From assembly GCA_020426325.1 (NCBI GenBank), contig JAGQQG010000016.1, positions 1 through 64,000 on the forward strand: a stretch of 64,000 nucleotides of DNA. Reading direction: 5' to 3'. The DNA comes from Planctomycetaceae bacterium (lineage in GTDB: Bacteria; Planctomycetota; Planctomycetia; Planctomycetales; Planctomycetaceae). The notes under the pieces were generated by a model. That model was not told the DNA's origin. It was given only the letters and a program-made list of their open reading frames with translations, and did not search any database. Both the position numbers and the translations under genes were made by a program. The stretch's first letter is position 1; the number at the start of each line of letters is the position of its first letter. Below are positions 42,593-53,798 of the stretch, piece after piece.

Positions 42593-44044
42593 TCAAGTCA
42601 GATCGGGCAATGCTGCTCGAGGGTACTCCTCTCCTGCGAGTACCTTGAACTGGGCTTCCAACTGGTGGATGTAGACCTCGCTCGTTTCCAGAATGCGGCA
42701 CCCTCGGTCGCGGGCCTCGCTGAGAAGTTCGTGTTCGATGGGAGGATTGCTGACATCCATCACCAGCATGCTGGGTTTCAGCAACGAAGGGTTCAGACAG
42801 CCGTGCTTCTGACCACATTGTAAATCAGCATCGGCAATGACAACCACGTCCGCCAGAGTGTCATAGACCGATTGATACGGCACGTGACGGCAGCCCATGA
42901 GATTGGCAATCTGCAGGGACGCCTTGTCGTTCGGACCACAGATGCTCACCAGCCCTTTTCGTTGTGTGACCGCAAAGGCCATCGCCTGCGTTACCCCGCT
43001 ACTCCCCAGAATGAGCACGTTACGCCCGTCGAGAGGCCGCTCACCCGACTTCGTCTTGCCGAGTGCCGCTTCAAGGAGCGTCAGCCCGCTTCTCCAGATC
43101 GTGTTGTAACCGTGCCAGCCATCTTTGCGATTAATCAGCAGGTTGACGTACTGACTCTGAAAGTCCTGCTTGTCGACGTGAACCGCCATCGGCAGAATCT
43201 CACGGCCTCGATCCCCGAACACCAGCACGCCGGTGATGTGCAGCTTCTCAAACATCTTACCCAGGCGATTGAGATCTCCGATCTCGATGGGGAGGCAGCG
43301 GACGTTCTTGCCGAGGTGCTTGAACCCTGCGTTGATCGCCTTGGTCGTGATCGTGGCTGCTTCTCCCATTCCCGCGATGGCGACGAATGTCGTTTTGCGA
43401 TCAATGTGGTGAAGATCGTAAACCTCGTCCAACTCGAAGACGGTCGCCTGCCCTTCGTGTGCTTCCATGCCGTGTTCAAGTGCAGCATAGATCCACGGCG
43501 ACCCGTACTTGTGCCCCAGCAGTGAGAATGTGATCTCCGGACGTCCAAGTCCCATGCCGACAATCGGGAGTCGACGCTTCTGACTGACCGCTGCGAGGAG
43601 AGGCCATGCATCATCAATTGTCGGTGTGGGCCATGTGAACTTCACGACATCCGCGTGATGCTGGGCCGCTTCGTCAAAGATTGTGTCAATGTCGGACTCG
43701 GGCGCATCCAGTCTTGTGAAACTGATCACCCGCTTGACATCGCCATATTTGGGAATCTGTGGAGCAATATCGAGATCCAGTTCGATGTATTCCGGCCCCG
43801 CGACGATGGCCTGCCGGAGAAGCAGCAGTCGCTCTTCTTCGGTCCCTCGCCAATGTCCGCCATCTTGCGGACGCCGACAGGAGACAATCACCGGCTTGTC
43901 GACCGTGGAAATGAGGTCTTTGACGTCCGGCTCTTTCGCCAGATGGTCGAGGCACAACTCGATGATGTCCCCCTGACTCGCGGCGTTGAGCAGGTCGACC
44001 TTCGCCAACGTGCGGGAGATGGGTGTAACGGTGATGCAAATCAT
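42593..44044 (-). CDS. AroD/AroE-like fusion with altered active sites
   Basis: A 483-residue fusion of a type I 3-dehydroquinate dehydratase-like domain (about 1-220) and a shikimate dehydrogenase-like domain (about 230-470). The Schiff-base Lys is present (DVVKFTWP, about 135), but the His of the SYHDF/SNHDF motif reads SFTRL. In the second half the VTIPHK lysine region reads VLVFGDRG, and NTDG reads NTIW, so the catalytic Lys and Asp appear lost, while the NAD(P) fold (NVLILGSSGVTQAMAFA) remains. It may therefore be a repurposed relative and not a working AroDE. It follows lpd by 88 bp on the same strand. Confidence 0.75.
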   Translation of the reverse strand: MICITVTPISRTLAKVDLLNAASQGDIIELCLDHLAKEPDVKDLISTVDKPVIVSCRRPQDGGHWRGTEEERLLLLRQAIVAGPEYIELDLDIAPQIPKYGDVKRVISFTRLDAPESDIDTIFDEAAQHHADVVKFTWPTPTIDDAWPLLAAVSQKRRLPIVGMGLGRPEITFSLLGHKYGSPWIYAALEHGMEAHEGQATVFELDEVYDLHHIDRKTTFVAIAGMGEAATITTKAINAGFKHLGKNVRCLPIEIGDLNRLGKMFEKLHITGVLVFGDRGREILPMAVHVDKQDFQSQYVNLLINRKDGWHGYNTIWRSGLTLLEAALGKTKSGERPLDGRNVLILGSSGVTQAMAFAVTQRKGLVSICGPNDKASLQIANLMGCRHVPYQSVYDTLADVVVIADADLQCGQKHGCLNPSLLKPSMLVMDVSNPPIEHELLSEARDRGCRILETSEVYIHQLEAQFKVLAGEEYPRAALPDLT

Positions 44045-44132
44045 GACGACGCTCCCCCTCTGACAGGCCCGGAATCCTCTGCTTCAGCATATCCGTCAAG
44101 GGGCATGCCGTCGAGAATTCGGTAGGGAGAAG

Positions 44133-45518
44133 TCAGAAGTGAATCGCCCTGCCATCCACAGCCAGTGCCGCCTCCTTGACGGTTTCCGCGAGCGTGGGAT
44201 GGGCATGACAGCAACGCGCGATATCCTCGCTTGAGGCACCGAACTCCATTGCTGATGCACATTCAGCGATCAGTTCACCTGCGTGTGCGCCAATGATGTG
44301 AACCCCCAACACCCGGTCCGTCTGTGCATCAGCCAGTATCTTGACGAAGCCATCCATGTGACCACTCGCCTGGGCACGACCATTTGCCATGAAGGGGAAT
44401 TGCCCCTTCCGATACGCGCGACCTTCCTCTTTCAGTGCCTCTTCCGACTTGCCGACCGTCGCAATCTCCGGCTCGGTATAGCACACGCCCGGAATCGCGT
44501 CGTAGTTGACGTGTCCATAACCTGTGTAGAGTTGCTCGACACAGGCGATGCCCTCTTCCTCCGCCTTGTGCGCGAGCATGGCCCCACCAATGACATCGCC
44601 AATCGCAAACACACCCGACTGCGACGTCTCAAAATGTTCGTCGACTGTGATGAACCCGCGATCGGTCGCCTTCACCTCGATCGATTCCAGATTGAGGCCA
44701 GTCGTGTTGGGTCGACGTCCGACGGAGACCAGGACACGATCGCCCTGGACCGAATCCTGACCGTCGATCTGAACTTCGCACCCCTTACGCGTGACTTTCA
44801 CACCTGCGACTCGACATCCCAGACGGAACTCAAGTCCCTGCTTCGTGAAGATTTTCTGAGCTTCTTTCGCTACCTGTGCATCCATCCCAGGCAGGATGCG
44901 GTCGAGGTATTCGAGGACCGTCACCTGTGCCCCCAGTCGTCGCCAGACGGTCCCCATCTCCAGTCCGATGTATCCGGCCCCGATGACGATCAGATGCTTC
45001 GGCACCTCATTGAACGAGAGCGCCCCCGTACTGCTGACGATGCGGTCTTCGTCAATATCGATGCCGGGCAGGCTGGCCACGCTGCTGCCGGTCGCAATCA
45101 GCACTTTGTCTGCTGTCAGTTCCTGCTCGTCCTTGCTGCCTTTGACGATCACGCGTCCCGGTCCGTCGAACGAGGCATGCCCCAAATAACGAGTGATCTT
45201 GTGTTTTTTGAACAGCCCGTCGATGCCACCTCCGAGCGTGTTCACCACCTGCTGCTTATGCTTGAGCATCGCAGCCAGGTCAAGTTGCACCTTCGAAAGT
45301 CCGATGCCCCGATCAGCCCAGCCGTGCGTCGCCTGCTCATAGAGATGGCTCGATTCCAGCAACGCCTTCGACGGAATGCACCCGACCCGCAGGCACGTCC
45401 CACCCAGTAACGGCTCCCTCTCAACACAGGCAACATTCTTGCCAAGTTGAGCAGCTCGAATCGCAGCAACGTAACCCCCGGGTCCGGCTCCGATAACAAT
45501 CAAATCGTGATGTGGCAT
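44133..45518 (-). CDS. lpdA: Dihydrolipoyl dehydrogenase (E3)
   Basis: A 461-residue flavoprotein that reoxidises the lipoyl group of 2-oxoacid dehydrogenase complexes with NAD+. The FAD motif IGAGPGGYVAA, the redox disulfide GGTCLRVGCIPSK, the NAD motif IGAGYIGLEMG, the second FAD site FAIGDV and the C-terminal HCHAHPTLAE with the catalytic His are all seen. The ATG at 45518 is used; an in-frame TTG lies upstream at 45527. It follows sucB by 38 bp and is the third gene of the sucA-sucB-lpd operon. Confidence 0.95.
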   Translation of the reverse strand: MPHHDLIVIGAGPGGYVAAIRAAQLGKNVACVEREPLLGGTCLRVGCIPSKALLESSHLYEQATHGWADRGIGLSKVQLDLAAMLKHKQQVVNTLGGGIDGLFKKHKITRYLGHASFDGPGRVIVKGSKDEQELTADKVLIATGSSVASLPGIDIDEDRIVSSTGALSFNEVPKHLIVIGAGYIGLEMGTVWRRLGAQVTVLEYLDRILPGMDAQVAKEAQKIFTKQGLEFRLGCRVAGVKVTRKGCEVQIDGQDSVQGDRVLVSVGRRPNTTGLNLESIEVKATDRGFITVDEHFETSQSGVFAIGDVIGGAMLAHKAEEEGIACVEQLYTGYGHVNYDAIPGVCYTEPEIATVGKSEEALKEEGRAYRKGQFPFMANGRAQASGHMDGFVKILADAQTDRVLGVHIIGAHAGELIAECASAMEFGASSEDIARCCHAHPTLAETVKEAALAVDGRAIHF

Positions 45519-45556
45519 AGAGGTCAATCGTTGTCAGCGTATCGTAGAAAGGACCA

Positions 45557-46747
45557 TCACACTTCCAGGAACAATCTTGTTGGGTCTTCGATGACCTGTT
45601 TGATTCTCACGAGGAAGGAGACGGCTTCGCGGCCGTCGACGACGCGGTGGTCGTAGGTGAGGGCGAGGTACATCATTGGGCGGATCACGACTTCGCCATT
45701 CACTGCGACCGGTCGATCCTGGATTGAGTGCATGCCCAGCACGCCTGATTGGGGCGGGTTGACGATCGGTGTCGAGAGGAGCGAGCCGTAGACACCGCCA
45801 TTCGAGATGGTGAACGTGCCGCCGTCGAGTTCATCGAGGCCGATCTTGTTCTTCTGGGCACGTTGACCAAAATCTGCGATGGCCAGTTCAATCTCAGCAA
45901 AGCTCATGCGTTCTGCATTTCGCAACACGGGAACGACGAGTCCCTTGCCGCCGCCAATGGCGATGCCGATGTCGCAGTAGTTGCGATGCACGAGTTCGTC
46001 CCCCTCGATCTGCGCCCCAACCTGCGGGTAAACATTCATGGCATCGACGACAGCCCGCACGAAGAACGACATGAATCCCAGTTTGATGCCGTACTTTTTC
46101 GTGAACTCGTCCTGATACTTCGACCGGAGCGATTTCACGGCTGTCATGTCGCACTCATTGAAGGTCGTCAACAGCGCGGCTGTCTGCTGGGCTTCGACAA
46201 GTCGCTTTGCAATCGTCTGTCGGATGGGGGACATCCGCACACGACGCTCCTCACGCGGACCTCCCGTCGAACCGTTGCTCTTTTCATGTCCTCCATTGGA
46301 TGTTGCGCGTTGCACGTCTTCCTTCAGCAGACGTCCACCGGGGCCCGTCGCACGAGCGTCGGATGCCTGCATCCCGCGTTGTGCAAGCTCCCGTTGAGCG
46401 GCGGGCATGACTCGCACACCACCATCTTTTGAAGAGTTCCCTCCGCTCGATTTGGCGGACTGCCCCTTGCCCGATTCCTGTTTCCCGGAGCCTCGGCCCT
46501 CCGGAGATGGCCCCTCATTCAGCTCAGCGATCACCTCTCCTACCTCGGCCGTGTCGCCCGCCTGCTTGAGTACCTTGGCGATCGTACCTGCCGCCGGCGC
46601 GGGAACGTCAAAGGTGGCCTTGTCTGTTTCCAGACCAACGAGATTGTCGTCTATATCGACCCAATCGCCCTGGCCGACATACCATTCACCAATGAAAACT
46701 TCGGTGATAGATTCACCGACGGCGGGGACTCGAATCTCGATGCTCAT
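45557..46747 (-). CDS. sucB: Dihydrolipoyllysine succinyltransferase (2-oxoglutarate dehydrogenase E2)
   Basis: A 396-residue E2. A lipoyl domain (1-80) with the modified Lys43 in ETDKAT is followed by a charged Ser/Lys/Gly-rich linker, the peripheral-subunit-binding domain ([14 protein letters not shown]...[12 protein letters not shown]) and the catalytic domain with the C-terminal [14 protein letters not shown] active-site His and Asp. It transfers succinyl groups to CoA. An ATG at 46747 starts it; an earlier ATG is at 46753. Between sucA and lpd on one strand, it is clearly part of that operon. Confidence 0.94.
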   Translation of the reverse strand: MSIEIRVPAVGESITEVFIGEWYVGQGDWVDIDDNLVGLETDKATFDVPAPAAGTIAKVLKQAGDTAEVGEVIAELNEGPSPEGRGSGKQESGKGQSAKSSGGNSSKDGGVRVMPAAQRELAQRGMQASDARATGPGGRLLKEDVQRATSNGGHEKSNGSTGGPREERRVRMSPIRQTIAKRLVEAQQTAALLTTFNECDMTAVKSLRSKYQDEFTKKYGIKLGFMSFFVRAVVDAMNVYPQVGAQIEGDELVHRNYCDIGIAIGGGKGLVVPVLRNAERMSFAEIELAIADFGQRAQKNKIGLDELDGGTFTISNGGVYGSLLSTPIVNPPQSGVLGMHSIQDRPVAVNGEVVIRPMMYLALTYDHRVVDGREAVSFLVRIKQVIEDPTRLFLEV

Positions 46748-46828
46748 AATCAACTCTAAGAGGTCACGATCGGAGTGGAGGCAGGTGCAAGGTCGCTCGG
46801 CCTGTTGTGAACACTCCGATGATATTGT

Positions 46829-49648
46829 TCAGGAAGACTCCGCGACGTTGAACGCTTCATCGAGAAGTTGTTGTTGTTCAATGCGATGACTGTGATGCGA
46901 CCCGGTCGCCGGACTGGCAGAGCGTGCGCGAGTCACTCCGGTCAGAGGGAAACGTCCGTCGATCTGATCGCCCAAATGGACCTTGAGGAACCACCAGGCA
47001 CCCATGTTCTGTGGTTCGTCTTGAACCCAGATGACGGGAGTTCCCTCCGAGTAGTGAGACAATGCTTCGATGAGTTTGTCCATCGGGAGTGGATAGTACT
47101 CTTCCAGGCGGATGATCGCGATGTCGTGCCGGTTCTCGTCCTCGCGACGTTTCACAAGGTCGTAGTAGACGCGACCTGAGCAGAGCAGAATACGACGGAC
47201 ATTCGCAGGATCGATCGACGCTGAATCGGGCAGGACGGCCCGAAATGCACCGTTTGCACAGTCATCAAGTGACGAGGTGCACTCTGGAAGTCGCAACAGG
47301 CTCTTGGGAGACATCACGATCAAAGGCTTTTTCCACTGCCTGACGACTTGTCGACGCAACAGATGGTAATACTGGGCGGGAGTTGATGGCTGCGCGATTT
47401 GCATATTGTCTTCGGCAGCCAACATCAGGAACCGCTCCAGCCGCGCGGAGGAGTGTTCCGGCCCCTGACCTTCAAAACCGTGCGGTAACAGCATGACCAG
47501 ACTGCTCAGTCGGTCCCATTTATCCTCGGCGCTGGCGATGAACTGATCAATAATCACCTGCCCCGCATTCACGAAGTCCCCGAACTGTGCCTCCCAGATG
47601 ACCAGTCCTTCTGGACAATCGAGGCTGTACCCATATTCAAAACCTAAGACCCCTGCCTCTGAGAGCGGGCTGTTGTAGATCTCGACGAGCCGCTGGTTCT
47701 CTGTCAAATTTGTTAGTGGGGCAAAGGGACGACCGTCTTCAAAGTCGTAAAGCACTGCATGCCGATGGCTGAACGTCCCCCGGCAGACATCCTGTCCAGT
47801 CATGCGTAACCGTGACCCATCGGCAATGATAGTTCCGAAGGCCAATTGCTCCGCAGCAGCCCAGTCGAGCGGCCGTTTCCCCTCTGCCATCTCGCGACGG
47901 GACTCCATCAGCCGTGATAACTTGGGATGACAGGTGAAGTCGTCAGGCAATTGGGTCTGAGCAGCAAGGACGCGGGAGAGAGTTTCAACCCCGATCTCCT
48001 GAATGGGGGGCTCAGAGGAAAGGACGCTTCCCCCCTTGAAACCGGTCCAAACGCCGCTCAGTTGCGGCAGACAGCGGATGAAGTCGTCCCGTCTCGCTTC
48101 GGCTAGTTCCCGTTCGAGCTTGTCGCGTCGACCGTCCACAATCTGTTTGGCTTCAACGTCGGTGACTCTGCGTTGCGCCCGCAGGTGTTCCAGATAATGG
48201 TCGTAGGTCGACTTCTTTTTACGAATCGAGCGATACATCACCGGTTGCGTGAACGCGGGCTCGTCACTTTCGTTATGCCCACGTCGTCGATAGCAGTACA
48301 TGTCGATCACGACGTCCCGCTGGTACTTCTTGCGGAAGTCGAGAGCCAGACTGACGACTTGTGCCACGGCCTCCGGATCTTCGCCGTTAACGTGGAAGAT
48401 GGGGACCTGCAGCATCTTCGCGACGTCTGTCGCGTAAGTGGAGGAACGACTTTCCGGAGGAGAAGTCGTGAATCCGATCTGGTTGTTCACGATCACATGA
48501 ACGGTTCCGCCAACACGATATCCGGGGAGTTCACTGAGGTTGAGCGTCTCCTGCACGACGCCTTCACCAATGAACGCGGCATCACCATGAATCAGGATGA
48601 CCGCACCACGCTTGTGATCGAAATCCCCGTACCGGTCCTGCTTGGCCCGCATGCGACCCATCGCAACCGGATTAACGAATTCAAGATGACTCGGGTTGAA
48701 ACACAGCGACAGGTGTACCGAGTTCCCCTTCGACGTGATCCATTCACCGCTGTGTCCCATGTGGTACTTGACATCACCCCGCCCCATTTGCAGTTCCGGG
48801 TCGACATCTTCGAACTCCCGAAAGATCGTCCGAGGACTCTTACCGGTGATGTTTGCCAACACGTTCAGGCGTCCGCGATGTGCCATGCCGATCACGAGTT
48901 CGCGGACACCCTCATTTCCCAGTTTCTCAATCGCCATATCGAGTAATGGAATGAGGCTCTCCGCCCCCTCTAGTGAAAAGCTCTTCGCCCCGACATATTT
49001 CCGGGCAAGGAACTCCTCGAACACGACAGCATCCGCGAGTCGACCGAGGATTCGCAGTTGCTCCTCTCGGTCGAGTTTGATGCGGTTGCCTGTCGTCTCC
49101 ATTCTTTCGGCAAGCCACAGCCGGACCTGAAGGCTGTCAATATGCATGAACTGAGCGCCGATCGAGCGACAGTACGTCTGCTTCAGCCAGTTCACCATCT
49201 GGCGAATCGTGCGGACTTCGGGACCCCCGAACCAGGATGTGGACAGCTCCTGATCAAGATCCGCTTCTGAAAGACCGTAGTATCCGGGGTCTAACTCCGG
49301 CGGCGATAATGGCTCTTTGCCCAGCGGATCGACGGCAGCCACGATATGACCACGGACCCGGTAATTGCGGATGAGCTGATCCAGCCGCTCCTGCAAACCA
49401 GCGACGTCACCTTTGACGCGTGCCTGAGAAGGGAGAGCTTCCGTTGAACCACCCGAGGGAGCGAACACACTACGCTGTGGAAACGGACGCTCTGAGAAAC
49501 GACCGTCACCGTCATTAGCACGCAGTTCATCAAAGTAAGTTCGCCAGTCATCAGGGATGGGCGCCCCCCCACGCAAGTACTCATCATAGAGTCCTTCCAT
49601 GTAGGCGATGCTGGGACTACTCAGTGACCGACCATTTGCTGCAGGCAC
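46829..49648 (-). CDS. sucA: 2-oxoglutarate dehydrogenase E1
   Basis: A 939-residue thiamine diphosphate enzyme that decarboxylates 2-oxoglutarate in the TCA cycle. The N-terminal segment [18 protein letters not shown] binds E2. [31 protein letters not shown] and [11 protein letters not shown] form the cofactor site, and [17 protein letters not shown] and [15 protein letters not shown] complete it. The GTG at 49648 is kept because the conserved N-terminus would be cut off by later starts. It is the first gene of sucA-sucB-lpd. Confidence 0.95.
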   Translation of the reverse strand: MPAANGRSLSSPSIAYMEGLYDEYLRGGAPIPDDWRTYFDELRANDGDGRFSERPFPQRSVFAPSGGSTEALPSQARVKGDVAGLQERLDQLIRNYRVRGHIVAAVDPLGKEPLSPPELDPGYYGLSEADLDQELSTSWFGGPEVRTIRQMVNWLKQTYCRSIGAQFMHIDSLQVRLWLAERMETTGNRIKLDREEQLRILGRLADAVVFEEFLARKYVGAKSFSLEGAESLIPLLDMAIEKLGNEGVRELVIGMAHRGRLNVLANITGKSPRTIFREFEDVDPELQMGRGDVKYHMGHSGEWITSKGNSVHLSLCFNPSHLEFVNPVAMGRMRAKQDRYGDFDHKRGAVILIHGDAAFIGEGVVQETLNLSELPGYRVGGTVHVIVNNQIGFTTSPPESRSSTYATDVAKMLQVPIFHVNGEDPEAVAQVVSLALDFRKKYQRDVVIDMYCYRRRGHNESDEPAFTQPVMYRSIRKKKSTYDHYLEHLRAQRRVTDVEAKQIVDGRRDKLERELAEARRDDFIRCLPQLSGVWTGFKGGSVLSSEPPIQEIGVETLSRVLAAQTQLPDDFTCHPKLSRLMESRREMAEGKRPLDWAAAEQLAFGTIIADGSRLRMTGQDVCRGTFSHRHAVLYDFEDGRPFAPLTNLTENQRLVEIYNSPLSEAGVLGFEYGYSLDCPEGLVIWEAQFGDFVNAGQVIIDQFIASAEDKWDRLSSLVMLLPHGFEGQGPEHSSARLERFLMLAAEDNMQIAQPSTPAQYYHLLRRQVVRQWKKPLIVMSPKSLLRLPECTSSLDDCANGAFRAVLPDSASIDPANVRRILLCSGRVYYDLVKRREDENRHDIAIIRLEEYYPLPMDKLIEALSHYSEGTPVIWVQDEPQNMGAWWFLKVHLGDQIDGRFPLTGVTRARSASPATGSHHSHRIEQQQLLDEAFNVAESS

Positions 49649-49850
49649 GGTTGTGTTTCTCGCGACGGACGACTCAAACGAACTTCAATATCTCCTTGGA
49701 TAGGCGAGTTTGAGACAGAAATCAACAGCTGCGGGCCATCTGCAGCGAGGATTTCGGCGTCTCGGGTTCTCTCGCGTCTCATGCTGTCATGTTGCCATAT
49801 GGGCTTGGGTCAGCTGAGTTGACGGAGTAGGATGAGTAGAGAGCTGATTT

Positions 49851-52349
49851 ATGTCGCCTCAAAGCCAGATGCACTGCCAGAACTCAACCGCTTTGCTCAT
49901 GATTCTTCGCCTGACTTTTCTCTGCTCAGCACTCCTGATTTTGCTGACATCGAGCCATTTCTGTGAAGCGGACGACTTGGAACTACTCAAACAATTCGAG
50001 GAGCAGGTGCGACCACTGCTTGAAACTCGTTGCCTGAAGTGTCACGGCGAGAAGAAGCAGGAAGGAGGACTCCGGCTCGACTCCCTGGAAGCAATTCTCA
50101 AAGGAGGAGAGAGTGGACCGACCATTGTGCGCGGAGAGCCGGACACAAGTCTGCTGATCGAAGCGGTGAACTATGCGAGTTTCGAGATGCCGCCCGGTGG
50201 AAAACTGGAAGATTCTGAAGTTGCCGTCCTCACGGCCTGGGTGGCTGCAGGAGCTCCCTGGCCCGAATCGCTCAGACAACTCCGAGCTCAGGACGGGATC
50301 ATCTCTCCGGAAGATCGCGAGTGGTGGGCATTCCAGCCGCTCCACAAACCACCCGTTCCGCAAGTGGAGAATCAAGAGTGGGTCCAGAATCCGATCGATG
50401 CTTTCGTGTTGGCCAAGCTGAATGACAAGAACATTCATCCCGCCCCACAGGCCGACCGCGTTACGCTCGTGCGAAGGTTGTTTTTCGACGTATTGGGACT
50501 GCCCCCGACGCAGACTGACATCGATCATTTTGTTGCTGACGACTCGCCGGATGCATGGGAACGACTGGTCGATTGCACCCTCGCTGACAGTCGTTATGGA
50601 GAACATTGGGCAAGATTCTGGTTGGACCTCGTGCGTTATGCGGAGTCAGACGGTTGGAATCAGGATGCGTATCGCCCCCACATCTGGCGATACCGCGACT
50701 ATGTGGTCCGGTCCTTCAATGCGGACAAGCCCTATCCAGTATTTGTCAGGGAGCAACTGGCTGGCGATGAGATTCCGGGAGACGATCCGGATCACCTCAT
50801 CGCTGCGGGCTTCCTGCGACTTGGGATCTACGAATACAACCAGCGTGATGCACGGACACAATGGGACAACATCGTCACGGAAATGACCGATGTCACCGGA
50901 GATGTATTCCTCGGATTAGGGATGTCGTGTGCCAGATGTCATGACCACAAGTTCGACCCTTTGTTGCAAACGGACTACTTCAAACTGCGTGCGTTCTTCG
51001 AGCCGGTCATCTGGCGGGATGATGTGACCGGTGCGAGAGATGACGAGCGGGCGAAGTATGAGGAGAAACTGGCTGCGTGGAAAGCCGCATCCCAGGAAGT
51101 TCAGGAGAAGATCGACGCACTGCTGCAGCCTTATTTCGATCGCAAGTGGGAGTCGACTGCTGAGAAGTTCCCGCTCGATATTCAGACCTGCTTTCACACT
51201 CCGCAGGAGAAGCGAACGTCCTGGGACGAGCAGATGGCGTATCTCATCGGCCGTCAGTTCGAGGAAGAAGGGGGCGGTCCGCTGAAGAACATCAGCAAAG
51301 AGGACAAAGAAGCATACGAAGCGTTGAAGAAACAATTGGCCGAATTCGATGATCTCAAACCGCCGCCGCTCCCCGCTGTCATGACCATCTCGGACTTCGC
51401 TGGAGAAATCTCCCCGACAGTGATTCCGGATGATGCCACGAAGACACCCGTTGACCCCGGATTTCCATCGGTGCTGAATACGGACGGGTATTGCGGTGAG
51501 ATTTCAGCCACCCCCGTCAGTGACTCCACCGGCAGACGCACTGCTCTGGCAGCTTGGATTGGCCATCCGGAGAATGCGCTGACGATGCGCGTGATCGTCA
51601 ATCGCATCTGGCAACAGCACTTCGGGAGAGGCATTGCCCCCACGACGAGCGACTTCGGGCATCTGGGACAGTTGCCCTCGCATCCCGAGTTGCTCGACTG
51701 GCTCGCCGCGACGTTTGTCGCGAATGGCGAAAGTTTCAAGGACCTCCACCGGCTCATCTTGACGTCATCCACCTGGCAGCAGTCAGCGACCAATCCACGA
51801 GCGGACGAATACGAGCAGATCGATCCCTCCGAGCAACTCCTGTGGCGTGCGCCGGTGCGACGTCTGTCCGCAGAACAGATCCGGGATGCAATGCTGTTTG
51901 CAACAGGCGACCTGAATAACACGCAAGGAGGTGCGAGCAATGACTCTGAAACGCTTCGGCGGGCTCTTTACGTGAAGAGTCTCCGGAATACTCCGGACGA
52001 GTTCCTGCATCCCTTTGATCGGGCCAACGGACTGAAAAGCATTGGTGAGCGCATCGGAACGACGACCCCGACGCAATCGCTGCTCATGATGAACGGCTCC
52101 TTCACAATCGAGAGTGCGACGAGGCTGGCTGACCGGCTTTTGTCGAACAGGTCGTTCTCATGTGAGACGTTGGTGGAAGACGCAATTCAGCGGGTCTGGG
52201 GGCGGTCTCCGACGCCAGCTGAGCGCGAACGGGCGCTCGAGTTCATCGGCATGGACGGGACTCACACTGCCTCAACGATCGAACGGAATCGACTCATTGA
52301 CTTCTGTCATGTCCTGCTGAGTTCGAATGAGTTTCTGTATGTCGAATGA
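49851..52349 (+). CDS. PSCyt1-DUF1549-DUF1553 exported cytochrome-type protein
   Basis: An 832-residue protein of the family that is greatly expanded in planctomycetes. A signal peptide (about 15-40, ending CEADD) leads to a PSCyt1 domain with the heme-binding CLKCHG (about 62-66), then DUF1549 with a second CxxCH (CARCHDHKFDP) and DUF1553 in the C-terminal third (RVIVNRIWQQHFGRGIAPT and LLMMNGSF). Such proteins are thought to act in the periplasm, often next to sulfatases or DUF1501 proteins. The next gene, a DUF1501 protein, overlaps its end. ATGs at 49851 and 49869 are both possible starts. Confidence 0.9.
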   Translation: MSPQSQMHCQNSTALLMILRLTFLCSALLILLTSSHFCEADDLELLKQFEEQVRPLLETRCLKCHGEKKQEGGLRLDSLEAILKGGESGPTIVRGEPDTSLLIEAVNYASFEMPPGGKLEDSEVAVLTAWVAAGAPWPESLRQLRAQDGIISPEDREWWAFQPLHKPPVPQVENQEWVQNPIDAFVLAKLNDKNIHPAPQADRVTLVRRLFFDVLGLPPTQTDIDHFVADDSPDAWERLVDCTLADSRYGEHWARFWLDLVRYAESDGWNQDAYRPHIWRYRDYVVRSFNADKPYPVFVREQLAGDEIPGDDPDHLIAAGFLRLGIYEYNQRDARTQWDNIVTEMTDVTGDVFLGLGMSCARCHDHKFDPLLQTDYFKLRAFFEPVIWRDDVTGARDDERAKYEEKLAAWKAASQEVQEKIDALLQPYFDRKWESTAEKFPLDIQTCFHTPQEKRTSWDEQMAYLIGRQFEEEGGGPLKNISKEDKEAYEALKKQLAEFDDLKPPPLPAVMTISDFAGEISPTVIPDDATKTPVDPGFPSVLNTDGYCGEISATPVSDSTGRRTALAAWIGHPENALTMRVIVNRIWQQHFGRGIAPTTSDFGHLGQLPSHPELLDWLAATFVANGESFKDLHRLILTSSTWQQSATNPRADEYEQIDPSEQLLWRAPVRRLSAEQIRDAMLFATGDLNNTQGGASNDSETLRRALYVKSLRNTPDEFLHPFDRANGLKSIGERIGTTTPTQSLLMMNGSFTIESATRLADRLLSNRSFSCETLVEDAIQRVWGRSPTPAERERALEFIGMDGTHTASTIERNRLIDFCHVLLSSNEFLYVE

Positions 52350-53754
52350 TTCATTCTCAATCACGATGGCCTCGCGTCGAGACTTCCTGCAAACGTCGGG
52401 CGTCGGGTTCGGTGCTCTGGCGCTGGAATGGCTGCTCCAACAGGAAACGGTAGCGGCTGAGCAGTCGCAATTCGCTCATCATGCTGCCCGTGCGAAGAGT
52501 GTGATCTGGCTGTTCATGGAGGGGGGCCCCAGTCATCTGGACTTGGTCGATCCGAAGCCCCTGTTGAATGAGCTGAACGGGCAACCTCTGCCAACTGGGT
52601 TTCAGGAACCGATCACTGCGATGGGGGAAAAGGGAGCCCCCCTGCTGGCCGCTCCGCGCACATGGACTCAGCACGGAGAAAGCGGGCTCTGGGCCTCGGA
52701 GTGGATTCCGCACATCGCCGGTTGCATGGATGACATCGCAGTGATTCGTTCGTGCTGGACGAACGGGATCAATCATGCTGGTGGAGTCTGTCAGATGAAC
52801 ACCTGCCTCGACCGGGCCGGTCGTCCGTCGCTGGGGGCCTGGATCAACTATGGACTGGGGACAGCGAATGAGAACCTCCCGTCGTTCGTCGTCATGTGCG
52901 ACAGCGATGGCCGTCCCGTCAACGGTCCACGTAACTGGGGAGCGGGATTCATGCCCGCGTCCCACCAAGGGATTCGGATCAACGGCACCAGCGACGAACC
53001 GATTGCCAATCTGAATCTGCCGAAGGATGTCACCGATCAACGCCAACGCAGCAAGTTATCCTTGCTGCAGGAATTCAACCGGGAACACGCTGCGAGGCAT
53101 CCGCAGCAAACCGAACTGGAAGCCCGCATCCAGAGTTACGAAACCGCTTTCCGCATGCAGGCTCATGCTCCCGAAGCGGTCGATCTCTCGCAGGAAACAG
53201 ATGCCACCCAGCAACTCTACGGACTCGATGTCGAAGAGACTGCCAATTTCGGACGACTGTGTCTGTTGTCTCGTCGTCTCGTCGAGCGAGGGGTGAGGTT
53301 CGTCCAGCTGTACAGCGGCACCGGTAGCAAATGGGACTCTCACACGGAGATCGAGAAGAACCACTCACGACTCTGTCGTTCGATGGACAAACCAATCGCT
53401 GGTCTGCTCAAAGATCTCAAACAGCGAGGACTCCTTGACGAGACCCTAGTCGTCTGGGGGGGGGAATTTGGACGCACACCGATGAGTGAGAAAGGGAATG
53501 GCCGCGATCACAACCCGACCGGATTCTCGATCTGGATGGCCGGCGGCGGAGTGAAGGGCGGCCAGACCATCGGAGCCACCGACGAATTGGGGCTCTATGC
53601 CGTTGAAGACCGCATGCACGTGAAGGACATTCACGCCTCCATCCTGTGGCTGCTCGGCCTCAACAACATGGAGTTGAACTACGTCAGCAACGGTCGCCTC
53701 GAACGCCCGACGATCAACGAGGGCAGCTTCAACCAGAAGCTCGTCACCGGGTAG
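52339..53754 (+). CDS. DUF1501 exported protein
   Basis: A protein of about 471 residues, partner of the preceding PSCyt1 gene. The twin-arginine-like signal ASRRDFLQTSGVGFGALALEW opens it, after which the alkaline-phosphatase-like DUF1501 core has WLFMEGGPSHLDLVDPKP near the N-terminus, then VVWGGEFGRTP and DRMHVKDIHASILWLLGL. The gene overlaps the end of the upstream gene, so both are made from one transcript. ATGs at 52327, 52339 and 52366 are in frame; the last gives the shortest signal peptide. Confidence 0.9.
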   Translation: MSNDSFSITMASRRDFLQTSGVGFGALALEWLLQQETVAAEQSQFAHHAARAKSVIWLFMEGGPSHLDLVDPKPLLNELNGQPLPTGFQEPITAMGEKGAPLLAAPRTWTQHGESGLWASEWIPHIAGCMDDIAVIRSCWTNGINHAGGVCQMNTCLDRAGRPSLGAWINYGLGTANENLPSFVVMCDSDGRPVNGPRNWGAGFMPASHQGIRINGTSDEPIANLNLPKDVTDQRQRSKLSLLQEFNREHAARHPQQTELEARIQSYETAFRMQAHAPEAVDLSQETDATQQLYGLDVEETANFGRLCLLSRRLVERGVRFVQLYSGTGSKWDSHTEIEKNHSRLCRSMDKPIAGLLKDLKQRGLLDETLVVWGGEFGRTPMSEKGNGRDHNPTGFSIWMAGGGVKGGQTIGATDELGLYAVEDRMHVKDIHASILWLLGLNNMELNYVSNGRLERPTINEGSFNQKLVTG

Positions 53755-53798
53755 CTACATGGCATGAGTGGGAGACTCCTGCATCGGGCCCGGATTCT

